A stretch of DNA of 64,000 nucleotides from Fibrobacterota bacterium. Its GTDB lineage: Bacteria; Fibrobacterota; Fibrobacteria; UBA11236. Below are positions 50,639 to 59,697 of the stretch, one piece after another. A program made the translations under genes and the position numbers. A model generated the notes under the pieces. That model searched no databases. It saw nothing but the letters and a program-made list of their open reading frames with translations, and was not told the DNA's origin. Position 1 is the stretch's first letter. The number at the start of each line of letters is the position of its first letter. The DNA is taken from the NCBI GenBank assembly GCA_947482115.1, contig CANKII010000004.1, positions 62,001 through 126,000 of the forward strand, given 5' to 3'.

Positions 50639-52024
50639 ATGATTCGCAGAACATTGGCAGCGGCGACGATTCCGTTTCTTTTCGCCTTGGGACATGGACA
50701 AAGTTCCGGCCCCGCTTCCTTCCGCAAGATCCAGTTGAACCTGCAGTTCTATTCCGAAGGGATTAATTTCGGGGATCTCAATCGCGACGGGATACAGGAT
50801 ATCGTTTCCGGTCCCTATTGGTATCCCGGTCCGAATTACACCTTGAAAACGGCCTTCCGACTTCCCAAATCAACGCCTTTCGATTCCACAGTCGATTCAG
50901 ACTGCTATTTGATCTTCCTCTTTGACTTTAACCAGGATGGATGGCCGGATATTCTTTCATTCCGGCTGGCCGGTGGCGCGCAGGCCGTTTGGTATGAGAA
51001 TCCGAAGGGCGCAACGGGATACTGGACGGAACACGCCGCCTTCGATACTTCGTTCAGCGAATCCCCGGCTTTCGCTGACATGGATGGTGATGGCAAACCG
51101 GAAATGGTGACCATTGCCCGCAGCTATGGAGGATGGGCACAACCAGACTGGGCGAACCCCAACAATCGGTGGACGTTCCGAAACATGACGCAAAAGGGCA
51201 CGTGGCAGATCTATACTCACGGGCTGGGAACCTCCGATGTCAACGGCGATGGCCGCCCCGATCTTTTGCTTCCCGAAGGCTGGTGGGAGCAACCCGTCAC
51301 CTTATCAAGCACAGCTTGGGTTAAACATGCCGGTGCCTTTTGGGGTCAGGCCGATCCCTCCGAGTCTTATGGAGGCGCGCAGATGTTCGCCTACGACGTG
51401 GATGGCGATGGAGACAATGATATTGTCACCAGTTTGCAGGCACACGCCTGGGGTTTGGCGTGGTTTGAAAATCAAAATCAGGGTTCAACCTGGGTGCAAC
51501 ATATGATCATGGGCACCTCTGCGGAGAAAGCGCAATACGGGCTGTCGTTCTCACAGCTTCACGCGCTGGCAGTGGCGGATTTGGACGGCGATGGATTGAA
51601 GGATATTATCACGGGCAAACGCAAGGGTGCGCATGGAATGGGATTGACCACCGCCGAATTAAACTCTCCTGCCGTGCTTTATTGGTTCAAGTTGATACGC
51701 CAGCCCGGACAACTGCCGCATTACCAGCCTTATCCCATTGATAGCGTTGCCGGAGTGGGAACCCAATTGATTGTCGCGGACATTAATGGAGACGGGCTGT
51801 TGGATATCCTTACCGCCGCGCGGCATGGCGCATACGCTTTCATGGGCCAGTCCACTACTGGCATAACACAGAAATCACGCACCAAAAAAACATCGGCGTA
51901 CTTGCCGACTTATTTGCAAATACCGGGCGGCTTTCCAAAGCGGGACTTAAAGGGAAGGGCGCTTCAATGGGAAGCCATTCGCTGTTCGTTTTGCAGTGAT
52001 CGTTTGAATTTCCTCAAGCCTTAA
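50639..52024 (+). CDS. Secreted FG-GAP/VCBS repeat protein
   Basis: 461 aa from ATG 50639 (GGGGGAA upstream). Signal peptide (TLAAATIPFLFALGHG). A seven-bladed beta-propeller with FG-GAP calcium loops DLNRDGIQDI, DFNQDGWPDIL, DMDGDGKPEMV, DVNGDGRPDLL, DVDGDGDNDIV, DLDGDGLKDII and DINGDGLLDIL. After the last blade a short DLKGRALQW segment resembles the beginning of a sorting domain, but the frame then ends; another frame continues with sorting-like residues (see findings). Upstream of a diheme cytochrome gene. Confidence 0.85.
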   Translation: MIRRTLAAATIPFLFALGHGQSSGPASFRKIQLNLQFYSEGINFGDLNRDGIQDIVSGPYWYPGPNYTLKTAFRLPKSTPFDSTVDSDCYLIFLFDFNQDGWPDILSFRLAGGAQAVWYENPKGATGYWTEHAAFDTSFSESPAFADMDGDGKPEMVTIARSYGGWAQPDWANPNNRWTFRNMTQKGTWQIYTHGLGTSDVNGDGRPDLLLPEGWWEQPVTLSSTAWVKHAGAFWGQADPSESYGGAQMFAYDVDGDGDNDIVTSLQAHAWGLAWFENQNQGSTWVQHMIMGTSAEKAQYGLSFSQLHALAVADLDGDGLKDIITGKRKGAHGMGLTTAELNSPAVLYWFKLIRQPGQLPHYQPYPIDSVAGVGTQLIVADINGDGLLDILTAARHGAYAFMGQSTTGITQKSRTKKTSAYLPTYLQIPGGFPKRDLKGRALQWEAIRCSFCSDRLNFLKP

Positions 52025-52110
52025 AAAGCATTCCGGCCGTTGGCGGGCAAAACGGGTACTTTCTGATGGAGTTTTATTCTGTCGGAGACGATGTGGTGGG
52101 AAGAATAGGC

Positions 52111-53790
52111 GTGACATTTTTAAGCTGGGCTCTGGTCTTTCCATCGCTTTGCCTTGCGGCCGTCAATTTTTTCAATCCAACGGACACCGGCACAATTCCA
52201 AAGCGACTTTCCCAAACCGGGGTTTACTCCAACATCACGTCCAAAACAGTGGATACGGCGTTGAAGTATTTCGAAGTTAACGCCCCTCTTTGGTCCGATG
52301 GCGCCGCAAAAACGCGATGGATTGTCCTGCCTCCAGGAACACATGTCACTTATTCAGACAGCACCGATCTTTTCGATTATCCGAATGGAACGCGATTCGT
52401 CAAACTTTTCCGCCACGAAAGAATACAGAACGATTCCACAACCCTTGTTTACTGGGAAACACGACTGCTGGTGAACAGGGAAAACGTGCAAGGATATGAC
52501 GAATGGTACGGGTTCTCATACAAATGGAACGCCGATGCCACCGAAGCCTCCCTCGTAAATCCGGAAAATGGATTTGACACCTCATTTTACTATTACCCCA
52601 AAAGCACCTCCCAACCCCAGTCCTACAAGAAGTGGCATTTCCCCAGTCAAAGCCAGTGTCGAACCTGTCATCAAACCTTGCTGGTAAACACCGGGGTGGG
52701 AAGCAGCACCACCCGCGGTGTACTGGGGTTCTTCCCCGCTCAATTAAAGCGAGCGGCCCCCCTCCAAACCGGCATCGATCAAATCACCTATCTGTTTAAC
52801 CAAGGTGTGTTCACGGGATTCCCTCCCACACAATCTCAATTAGGCCGCCGCTGGAAGGGCATTCATGAAACCATTCCTGCGGGACTCACCCCGGATCAAC
52901 GCTTCGCGATAATCGACACCATGGCACGTTCCTATCTCGCGGCGAATTGCTCGGGATGTCACGGCACACGCGGAGCTCCGGTAACACCCCAAATTCCGGC
53001 ATCCCTCAATTATGACTTCTTCAATCTGCATCCGGTCATGGAATTCGCCTATCAAGGCACGTCATCCTGGGATTTGGAAAGGCTGGATACAAACTCGCTC
53101 GCCGGAAGAAACCGATACATTCTTTCCATTCTCATGGCGGGACTGGATACTTCAACGGGTTCCACATGGAACCTGACCGTGCCTCCGGGCAACTCCAATA
53201 CGGTTTATCCCGGCTTGATCTATCCCAAGTATCCCTCCTACTCCACCCTGCTTTACCGGATTGCCGCGCGCTCGGCCCCTTGGTTCGACTCTGCCAATGT
53301 CCGCAAAAGCCTCACGAAAGGCGATCCCAATGGAATGCTTGCATGGATTTTTTCACAGCCTTGGGGGTCCGCAACGTGGAGGGATTTGCTTTTCCAGCAC
53401 CATGTCAAAATCGATTCCCTCATCAGCTATTTCTATGACGATCAACAAATGCCGCCTCTGGCCACCTATATGCCGGACACGGCCGCTCTGAAGATCCTGG
53501 GCGAATGGGTTCGAAATTATCGCACTCTTTACATCGTAGATTCCAGCAACATTGTAACCCGGCTGAATTCCAAACCGGTTCCCCCCCGTAACATTCCGCT
53601 GATTCGAAACCGGATCCTTTTTGTCCCGAAGGATTGGCTGGGCGGGGCGCTTATGATTGGAATTCAGGGGCGCGCCTACCGACTCTATTCATCGGGTAAA
53701 AACCGCTACCTCATTCCGCCGTTCGCTCCGGCTGGAGTTTACTTCTTTGCGGTGGGAAGCCACTATTTCAAGGCTTCAATACTACGCTGA
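52111..53790 (+). CDS. SO2930-family diheme c-type cytochrome
   Basis: 559 aa from GTG 52111 (GGGAAG 7 nt upstream; ATG 52066 also in frame). Signal-like FLSWALVFPSLCLA. Diagnostic FEVNAPLWSDGAAKTRWIVLPPG region, VYWETRLLVNRENVQGYDEWYGFSYKWN, and two heme sites: CRTCH and CSGCH. A C-terminal extension (GGALMIGIQGRAYRLYSSG ... GVYFFAVGSHYFKASILR) resembles a sorting domain. Likely a periplasmic or surface electron carrier; partner unknown. Confidence 0.85.
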   Translation: MTFLSWALVFPSLCLAAVNFFNPTDTGTIPKRLSQTGVYSNITSKTVDTALKYFEVNAPLWSDGAAKTRWIVLPPGTHVTYSDSTDLFDYPNGTRFVKLFRHERIQNDSTTLVYWETRLLVNRENVQGYDEWYGFSYKWNADATEASLVNPENGFDTSFYYYPKSTSQPQSYKKWHFPSQSQCRTCHQTLLVNTGVGSSTTRGVLGFFPAQLKRAAPLQTGIDQITYLFNQGVFTGFPPTQSQLGRRWKGIHETIPAGLTPDQRFAIIDTMARSYLAANCSGCHGTRGAPVTPQIPASLNYDFFNLHPVMEFAYQGTSSWDLERLDTNSLAGRNRYILSILMAGLDTSTGSTWNLTVPPGNSNTVYPGLIYPKYPSYSTLLYRIAARSAPWFDSANVRKSLTKGDPNGMLAWIFSQPWGSATWRDLLFQHHVKIDSLISYFYDDQQMPPLATYMPDTAALKILGEWVRNYRTLYIVDSSNIVTRLNSKPVPPRNIPLIRNRILFVPKDWLGGALMIGIQGRAYRLYSSGKNRYLIPPFAPAGVYFFAVGSHYFKASILR

Positions 53791-53812
53791 TTGAAATATG
53801 CCGCTCGCCTCG

Positions 53813-55783
53813 TCAAGGAACCAAGGTAAACTTCGTTTCAGCAAGCACCTTGGGATTACGTCCTGTGTCGGTGGTCAGGCGGACGAAATAAACTCCCGAA
53901 GCCGGTAAACCACTTTTGAGCCTGCCGTCCCAAGATGCTTCAGGCGCTCCCGAGTTCATGTTGTGACTCCACACCTTTCGGCCCCAAACATCCATAATCG
54001 TAACACGCGCTGCGTAAATTCCGTCTGGAAGCTGAAACTTCACGAACGATCCCAAGGTTTGAATCGCGAAAGCACGGCCATTTTTTCCTGAAAGAATTCC
54101 CACGGGAATCGACACATTGAAGGTGGCTGCAGAGCTAACAGCAGATCCCACGACATTGCCCACCTTGCATTTGAATGTCGAGCCACTGTCCGCTTTCGTT
54201 GCATCGGTAAACCTGAGCGTATCGGTGGCTGTGCCCGAAAAAATTCCCGTGCTGGTAAGCGTGTCCGTGGTCACACCCTTGGTGCGAATCCATTGATACG
54301 TAAATGGGGCCGTTCCATTCGCAACCACCCAAAACTTTCCATTGTTTACAGGGGTGCCAATACTGACATCCACGGGATTCGTGACAATGACCGGAGCCAC
54401 CATTAACGCCAAGGTTGCAGATCCGCTCACCGCCTGACCGAGGCTATTGCGAACCACGCACTTGTACGAACCGGTATCCGCATTGGAAACATTGGCAAGT
54501 GTAAGGGAGTCGGAATTCGTGCCCACGGTATCGAGATTGCGGCGCACCCATTTATAAACCAAAGTGGCGTTGCCTGCAGCAACCACTCCAAATTTGACCG
54601 TGCTACCGGCCAACACTGTTTTGCTTGCCGGGCTTGAAGTGACATACGGGGCTCCGGGAACAAGGGTGATGGAAGAACCCAGTGTCACGGCAGTGGCACC
54701 GGCTTTTTGCGTTTCGTAATCCAGCTTGATCCAGTCCGCGCTCCGTTCCGTATTCACGGACAACTCAACCTCATCAATCGATCCAATGAAGGGCTGGGTA
54801 TTGGCCCTTTCCATCGCACCAATCAAAGGACGTGCAGCATCGCTGGTGTTGACAAAAGGATCTATCGCGTCGGCAACGCCATTCAAGCCTTGATTGACTC
54901 CATCCACAAATATTCGAATGCCGTTGGCCGGACTCATCGATCCCACCACATGATGCCATGCTGCATTGGAAAATGTTGCGGAAGTCGCAGGGATACGATC
55001 ATCGGCCGTTCCGCCGGATGAAACCTGCACCGCGTAGGATCCGTTTGACTTTTGTTCAAGGATGTAAGAGCGTGTGGCTCCGGAGGAATAACGCCAGTTG
55101 GAAAAAATGCCTTCATACTGACTGGAGTTTGCTGCGGGGCGATTCACCCACGCCGATATGGTAAACATCATGTTGGTCACATTGAATTTGTCGCTTCTGG
55201 CAATGGAATCGGGAGTACCTGCCGTTCCACCCGCATAGGTTCTGGCACTGTCAATGATTCCAACGGCACGGGTGACGCTGGCATGAGCGGTGAAATGGAG
55301 TGAATTAGCCGTGGCGTCCTTGGGGCCCGTGCCCTGAGCCTCGTTCATGTGCCACACACCTGTGAAGCCATTGCTCGTGTCAAACACCGCCTTGCCGTTT
55401 GAACTGTCCGAGGCGCCGATTTTACCCCAGTAAATGCGAAAGGTGGTGACCGCATTACCCGCAACACTGGGAACCAAAACCCAGAACTCCGCAACTTTCC
55501 CGGTCGTGTCCCAGCGTTCGCGCTCATGTTTCAAACGCACCGTTCCCGTGGAATCCGTAAAACGTATATCCGCACCATTGAACGCGGACTGACTGAAGAC
55601 GTCGGCATTGGCCGAAGTCAATCGAACAAGCAGGGGGAAATTCGCAACACCTCCACTGACATTCGCTCCAGTACTGGTCGTGTTAATGGTCACGTCCTTG
55701 TATTTGGCCCAGGTCGAATAGTTTTCCTGACAAAACACGTTTCCCAAACACAACAACGCGAAGATTCCAAAATTGATTCTCAT
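53813..55783 (-). CDS. Secreted DUF2341 + LamG + Ig-like protein with sorting-type C-terminus
   Basis: 656 aa from ATG 55783 (AGGA 5 nt upstream; ATG 55798 also open). Signal peptide, DUF2341 (ENYSTWAKYKDVTINT, FPLLVRLTSANADVF, EFWVLVPSVAG, FRIYWGKIGA), LamG (FTISAWVNRP, AAWHHVVGSMSP, GSIDEVELSVNTERS), then two Ig-like domains (SSPASKTVLAGSTVKFGV, ADTGSYKCVVRNSLG; GKFWVVANGTAPFTYQWIRT). It ends with a FlgD/sorting-like module (VTIMDVWGRKVWSHNM, ASGVYFVRLTTDTG). Paralogue of 26559-27893. Confidence 0.82.
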   Translation of the reverse strand: MRINFGIFALLCLGNVFCQENYSTWAKYKDVTINTTSTGANVSGGVANFPLLVRLTSANADVFSQSAFNGADIRFTDSTGTVRLKHERERWDTTGKVAEFWVLVPSVAGNAVTTFRIYWGKIGASDSSNGKAVFDTSNGFTGVWHMNEAQGTGPKDATANSLHFTAHASVTRAVGIIDSARTYAGGTAGTPDSIARSDKFNVTNMMFTISAWVNRPAANSSQYEGIFSNWRYSSGATRSYILEQKSNGSYAVQVSSGGTADDRIPATSATFSNAAWHHVVGSMSPANGIRIFVDGVNQGLNGVADAIDPFVNTSDAARPLIGAMERANTQPFIGSIDEVELSVNTERSADWIKLDYETQKAGATAVTLGSSITLVPGAPYVTSSPASKTVLAGSTVKFGVVAAGNATLVYKWVRRNLDTVGTNSDSLTLANVSNADTGSYKCVVRNSLGQAVSGSATLALMVAPVIVTNPVDVSIGTPVNNGKFWVVANGTAPFTYQWIRTKGVTTDTLTSTGIFSGTATDTLRFTDATKADSGSTFKCKVGNVVGSAVSSAATFNVSIPVGILSGKNGRAFAIQTLGSFVKFQLPDGIYAARVTIMDVWGRKVWSHNMNSGAPEASWDGRLKSGLPASGVYFVRLTTDTGRNPKVLAETKFTLVP

Positions 55784-55811
55784 AAAGATCCTGTCCATTC
55801 AAAAAAAAGCG

Positions 55812-57980
55812 CTAGAATAACACCACCGGTCTTAAAAAACTCTTATCCCCGACCCGCGCTTCGACCACATATCCACCCTTGGCAAAATTTTCCACGGACA
55901 ACTCCTGCTGACTTCGTCCTGCAGGCACGTTCATCCGGGCGTGAATACGGCCTTGCAGATCCCTCACCAGTATTCTTGAAGGTTGCTCAAATGGAATTTC
56001 CAAAACAAGTTTGGCCCCGCTCCTATGGACTTTGAATTCCTGCGAACGGTTTCGAGCGGAAGCAAATCTGGAATCAATGGGAGTCACTGCCGAAAATGCA
56101 CTGTCCGGCGAGATGAAATTCAAGGTATACCACGCCGCGATATTGGAGGGAACCGCACCTGCAGACGGAGGAACACCCCAAGGAACATCTCCAGCAGCCG
56201 AACGGACACCGGTTCCGGTGATATAAACCACTCTGGAATTCCCGCTGCCACTACTGGTGTTCGGATTGGCAGAAGGGCGCACCGAAGCGGCGGGCATTGT
56301 ACCCAGTTGCAAGAATACCTTTGTCGAATCCGGATTGATCCGTACGTTGCTTATAGAAAGGGTGGAAGTTCCTCCGGCTGCAGCGCCAGCACCGTAACTC
56401 AGAAGACTCAACGTGTTTACCCAGGTACGGACAGTATAATTTGACGCGACACCTGCGGAGGGTCCCACTTTCTTCGTGAATTGAAGTTCAAATCCATTCA
56501 CGCGGGAACGCACTGCGAGCAACTCAAAGACAGTCGTATCTTTGGGAACGAGTTTGAAAAAGTCATATTCCTGATTGCAGGCCCCGCTGGGTTTGTCAGC
56601 CGTTAATGCACCTACACCACCTGCGCCCCCCCAGCACCAATTGCCTGATGCTTGAGCCGTGCCACCCGCCTGACTTCCAGCATAAATCGCACCGTCCGAT
56701 CCCATTTTCAAACGCCCTACTCCAGCATGAAATCCGCCGGAGAAATGAAATACCGCTCCCTGCCATTCGTTGTTCACTTTTTCGAGGAAGACCCGTTGAA
56801 TGCCTCCGAAGGCAACATCTCCAATCAGCATCTGCCCGGAATATCGGCCTGATGTCATATACAGGGGCTCTCCAGGAGAATTGGCATTATTATAGGTCGC
56901 GCTTTGATCCATAACGACCGAAGGAAACGACTCGGCAACGGAATTTGCCCCGGCTTGGATATAAGGATTGTTCGGGTCGCAGCGCATGCCATAGAATCGT
57001 CCCGGACGGTAATTCACAAGTTTGTCGGCAGGGTTGTAACTTCCCTGAATATCCGTGCCGAAAAGCTCTCCTTCAGGCCCAATTACCAGCCCGCTTGGCG
57101 ATCTCAGGCCGCCGGCAATGACCCGCTGTGTCCCGTTTTTAGGATCCATTTTCAGCAGGGCACACCTGTCCCTGCCCTGATTTGGGGAAACCGAGGAACC
57201 GTCCACATACTGAGAAACCGTACCCGTATAAAGGAAGCCTGCCGAATCCCGGACGAGGCCGGCCACGAAATGATGCCACCGTCTTCCGGTACCGGTACTC
57301 TCGCCTGTACCCGTATAGTTCAGAGGAGGATAGGCCGTGAAACTCTTGTAAAGTCCAGGACCGACAGAATCGAAAGTGCATACGCGCGCATGACAGGTAT
57401 TCACCACTTTTATGGGATTGACGCCGTTCGTATAAGGTCCCGTGCCTATGAATCGCAGCAGGCCTGTTTTGGTGATGGTATAAATCGTGTCAGAAGCAAC
57501 ATTGTTGGTCGCGCTGTGAGCCACATAAATGCCAAGTGGCTCCCATAACCCGTTATAAATTTGAGTGATATTTGATGCACTAATGCTGCTGCCCGCTGTA
57601 CCTGTGACGATCGATAACGACCCCGGCCCGCCGCCGTTTGGCGCCGCCTGAACATCGCCGTAATAGACCCCGGAATTTGTGCCGGTAGTCACGTAGGACA
57701 CATCATTACCCCAAATCGCCACCACCATGCTGCCATCTGAGAGCCAGTCCATGCCGCCGAAACGCCAAGTCGTGGAAATCGCGTTGCGAAACGATACAAG
57801 ATTAAAACCCGGATGGATACCAGGACCGCTGGGACTGGGGACGCCGTTTGCACCGCCGCCTGACGTGGAAGTACCCAATGTGGCATTACCCAAGGGAGTG
57901 GATCCGCCTATTCCATCGTGCAAACCCAACAAAATTCCCAATGCAACAAACGCGCCCATTCTTAAACTGACTTTCAACAT
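55812..57980 (-). CDS. Secreted beta-propeller (sorbosone-dehydrogenase-like) protein with sorting-type C-terminus
   Basis: 722 aa. Signal peptide, then a propeller resembling PQQ sugar/sorbosone dehydrogenases and PVC-type secreted dehydrogenases: RFGGMDWLSDGSMVVAIWG, HHFVAGLVRDSAGFLYTG, RVIAGGLRSPSGLVIGPEG, QMLIGDVAFGGIQRVFLE and GRLKMGSDGAIYAGS. A later beta domain (NGFELQFTKKVGPSAGVASNY) follows, then a sorting-like end (RILVRDLQGRIHARMNVP, GGYVVEARVG). No heme site. The substrate is unknown and PQQ binding was not verified. 13 bp after it lies the DUF2341 protein gene. Confidence 0.75.
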   Translation of the reverse strand: MLKVSLRMGAFVALGILLGLHDGIGGSTPLGNATLGTSTSGGGANGVPSPSGPGIHPGFNLVSFRNAISTTWRFGGMDWLSDGSMVVAIWGNDVSYVTTGTNSGVYYGDVQAAPNGGGPGSLSIVTGTAGSSISASNITQIYNGLWEPLGIYVAHSATNNVASDTIYTITKTGLLRFIGTGPYTNGVNPIKVVNTCHARVCTFDSVGPGLYKSFTAYPPLNYTGTGESTGTGRRWHHFVAGLVRDSAGFLYTGTVSQYVDGSSVSPNQGRDRCALLKMDPKNGTQRVIAGGLRSPSGLVIGPEGELFGTDIQGSYNPADKLVNYRPGRFYGMRCDPNNPYIQAGANSVAESFPSVVMDQSATYNNANSPGEPLYMTSGRYSGQMLIGDVAFGGIQRVFLEKVNNEWQGAVFHFSGGFHAGVGRLKMGSDGAIYAGSQAGGTAQASGNWCWGGAGGVGALTADKPSGACNQEYDFFKLVPKDTTVFELLAVRSRVNGFELQFTKKVGPSAGVASNYTVRTWVNTLSLLSYGAGAAAGGTSTLSISNVRINPDSTKVFLQLGTMPAASVRPSANPNTSSGSGNSRVVYITGTGVRSAAGDVPWGVPPSAGAVPSNIAAWYTLNFISPDSAFSAVTPIDSRFASARNRSQEFKVHRSGAKLVLEIPFEQPSRILVRDLQGRIHARMNVPAGRSQQELSVENFAKGGYVVEARVGDKSFLRPVVLF

Positions 57981-58284
57981 GATTTCTCTCCCTCATTATA
58001 AACCATCAATAATTGAGCTGTAATTTTAATGCATTTGTTGAAACCCCACCCATGGTTTATCCGTATCAAATCTGGTCATACCAAAATCTTTTGGTGTTTC
58101 CAAAGCTTCAAGTGTTTCCATTCTCAAATTCTCATCTCTCAAGGGTCTAAAAATCGGGATTTTAGCCCGACACCTCAATTATTGTGCTGTATCGCTGGAA
58201 AAAGAGCGGTATACTTAACCTCAAACCAAGTCTTGTATATCAGGCTAAAGTGAGTTTTTGTCTTTTTAATTCGGAGAGAGAACA
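57981..58284. other. AT-rich intergenic region between divergent secreted-protein genes
   Basis: 304 bp without a gene. Contains a GTGTTTCCA direct repeat (near 58094 and 58112), a GGG-ATTTTAG-CCC hairpin (near 58157), and a TATACT box at 58210-58215, 70 bp before ATG 58285, without a well spaced -35. Probably holds the promoters of both flanking genes. Confidence 0.4.
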
Positions 58285-59598
58285 ATGAAATCATCCCGGT
58301 TTTCAGCGGCAATTTTGGGTATTTCTGTTTTGGGCCTGACGGCATCGACTTGGGCGCAGTCAGACTATATGCCTCCGATGAGCGGATGGCCCGCGGCCAT
58401 TCAAACCGCATGGCAGGTTCAGGGTGAATATTACGGTTCGCAAGTAGCCGATACCACCCAGCATGTGGGAGCTTGGGTGATTACACGCGGTGGAACAAAC
58501 TACAGCCTTGTGATTCTTCCCGGCGGATTGCTTACCCTACCCGGACAGCCTTATGGAGGTTGGAACCCCGTGAACACCCGCTATCAGGGCGCATCGGGTC
58601 CCGCTACCTTGACCCTTAATGGAACCATCTTCAACGTCACCACCTCAACGGGCGGTTTTACCAGTGACAGTTTGACTGGCACGGGCGAAAACCGGACTCT
58701 TTATGTCCATACCTCGAGCGCACGTTACATTTTAAAGCGCGTTAAACTGGGAGAACGCCACAGCCCTACTCTGGGTTTGCGGTCTTCCCAAGTAGGGAGC
58801 TTGGTTCCTACGGGCTCTACCTTGGTGCCCCTGTTCGACTCCACTACGGGAGCCGCCGATTTAACCAAATGGGCTGCAAGTGAAAATGCCGTTCAATTGA
58901 AATACGGCCAGCTTTATCGGGGAATTAAAACCAATCAAAAATTCGGCAGATATTTTTTGCATGCCGAATTCCTGAGTTGTTTTAATCCCACGGCCACGGG
59001 TCAAGGTCGTGCGAACAGCGGGCTTTACACACAGGGGCGCTACGAATCCCAGGTTCTGGACAGCTACGGTTTATCGGGAGCCATTGACGAATACGGTGGA
59101 CTTTACAGCATCAAGGCACCCAGTGTCAACGCCGAGTTGCCGCCCCAGATTACCTACCAGACCTATGACATTTACTTCACGCCCAGAACCGGAACGGGTA
59201 CATCCGTGGTACCGGGTTATTTCACGGTTTACGCCAACGGTGTGAAAGTTCAGGACTCGACCGTCGCCACTGTCACAGGCACGGGCGCCTTCCTCAGCTT
59301 GGGCACCACGGACGAAGCCATTTACCTCCAGAATCATGGCAACGAAGTGATCTTCGCCAACATCTGGGCGATTGTCGGTTCCACGGTCACCACTCAATCA
59401 TTACCCTACAGCAGCGTTCTCGCTGCTGGCGGCACTACTGCCATTCAGGACTACGCCATCAAACCTTTTTCGCGTACGAACTCCTTGAAAGTGCTTGGGT
59501 TTGACGGGAACTACAACATGATTGGGCGGCAAATCAAACACAATGGAAATACACTCTCGATTCAACCTACCGTAATGGTGAATCCCAAAAACCCCTGA
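58285..59598 (+). CDS. Secreted DUF1080 (LamG-like, glycoside-hydrolase-related) protein
   Basis: 437 aa. Signal peptide (GISVLGLTASTWA). An N-terminal beta domain (AIQTAWQVQGEYYGSQV) is followed by the DUF1080 domain: FGRYFLHAEFLSCFNP, NSGLYTQGRYESQVLDSYG, YGGLYSIKAPSVNAELPPQ, TYQTYDIYFTP and FTVYANGVKVQDS. DUF1080 proteins include 3-keto-disaccharide hydrolases and carbohydrate binders. It ends with a short, poorly conserved sorting-like tail (VLGFDGNYNMIGRQIKHNG). Ribosome binding site CGGAGAGAG upstream. Confidence 0.85.
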   Translation: MKSSRFSAAILGISVLGLTASTWAQSDYMPPMSGWPAAIQTAWQVQGEYYGSQVADTTQHVGAWVITRGGTNYSLVILPGGLLTLPGQPYGGWNPVNTRYQGASGPATLTLNGTIFNVTTSTGGFTSDSLTGTGENRTLYVHTSSARYILKRVKLGERHSPTLGLRSSQVGSLVPTGSTLVPLFDSTTGAADLTKWAASENAVQLKYGQLYRGIKTNQKFGRYFLHAEFLSCFNPTATGQGRANSGLYTQGRYESQVLDSYGLSGAIDEYGGLYSIKAPSVNAELPPQITYQTYDIYFTPRTGTGTSVVPGYFTVYANGVKVQDSTVATVTGTGAFLSLGTTDEAIYLQNHGNEVIFANIWAIVGSTVTTQSLPYSSVLAAGGTTAIQDYAIKPFSRTNSLKVLGFDGNYNMIGRQIKHNGNTLSIQPTVMVNPKNP

Positions 59599-59631
59599 AC
59601 CATGGTGATTTTATTCACCGGATTTTCACAC

Positions 59632-59660
59632 AGCCACTATCCTTCGAAAGGATAGTGGCT
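59632..59660. terminator. Hairpin between DUF1080 and outer-membrane protein genes
   Basis: AGCCACTATCC (59632-59642) pairs with GGATAGTGGCT (59650-59660), extended by TT/AA to 13 bp around CGA. No U-run follows, so it may be an mRNA-stabilising or partial terminator structure. Confidence 0.5.
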
Positions 59661-59697
59661 TGATAGCCACACTTTTCATCATTGAAAGGAGCCTGTA

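Noticed and set aside
50554-50766. Plus-strand GTG frame (70 codons) preceded by GGAGG
   Set aside because: The RBS-like sequence is attractive, but the frame runs out of phase through the FG-GAP signal peptide and loses all sense; the promoter at 50577-50605 also lies inside it.
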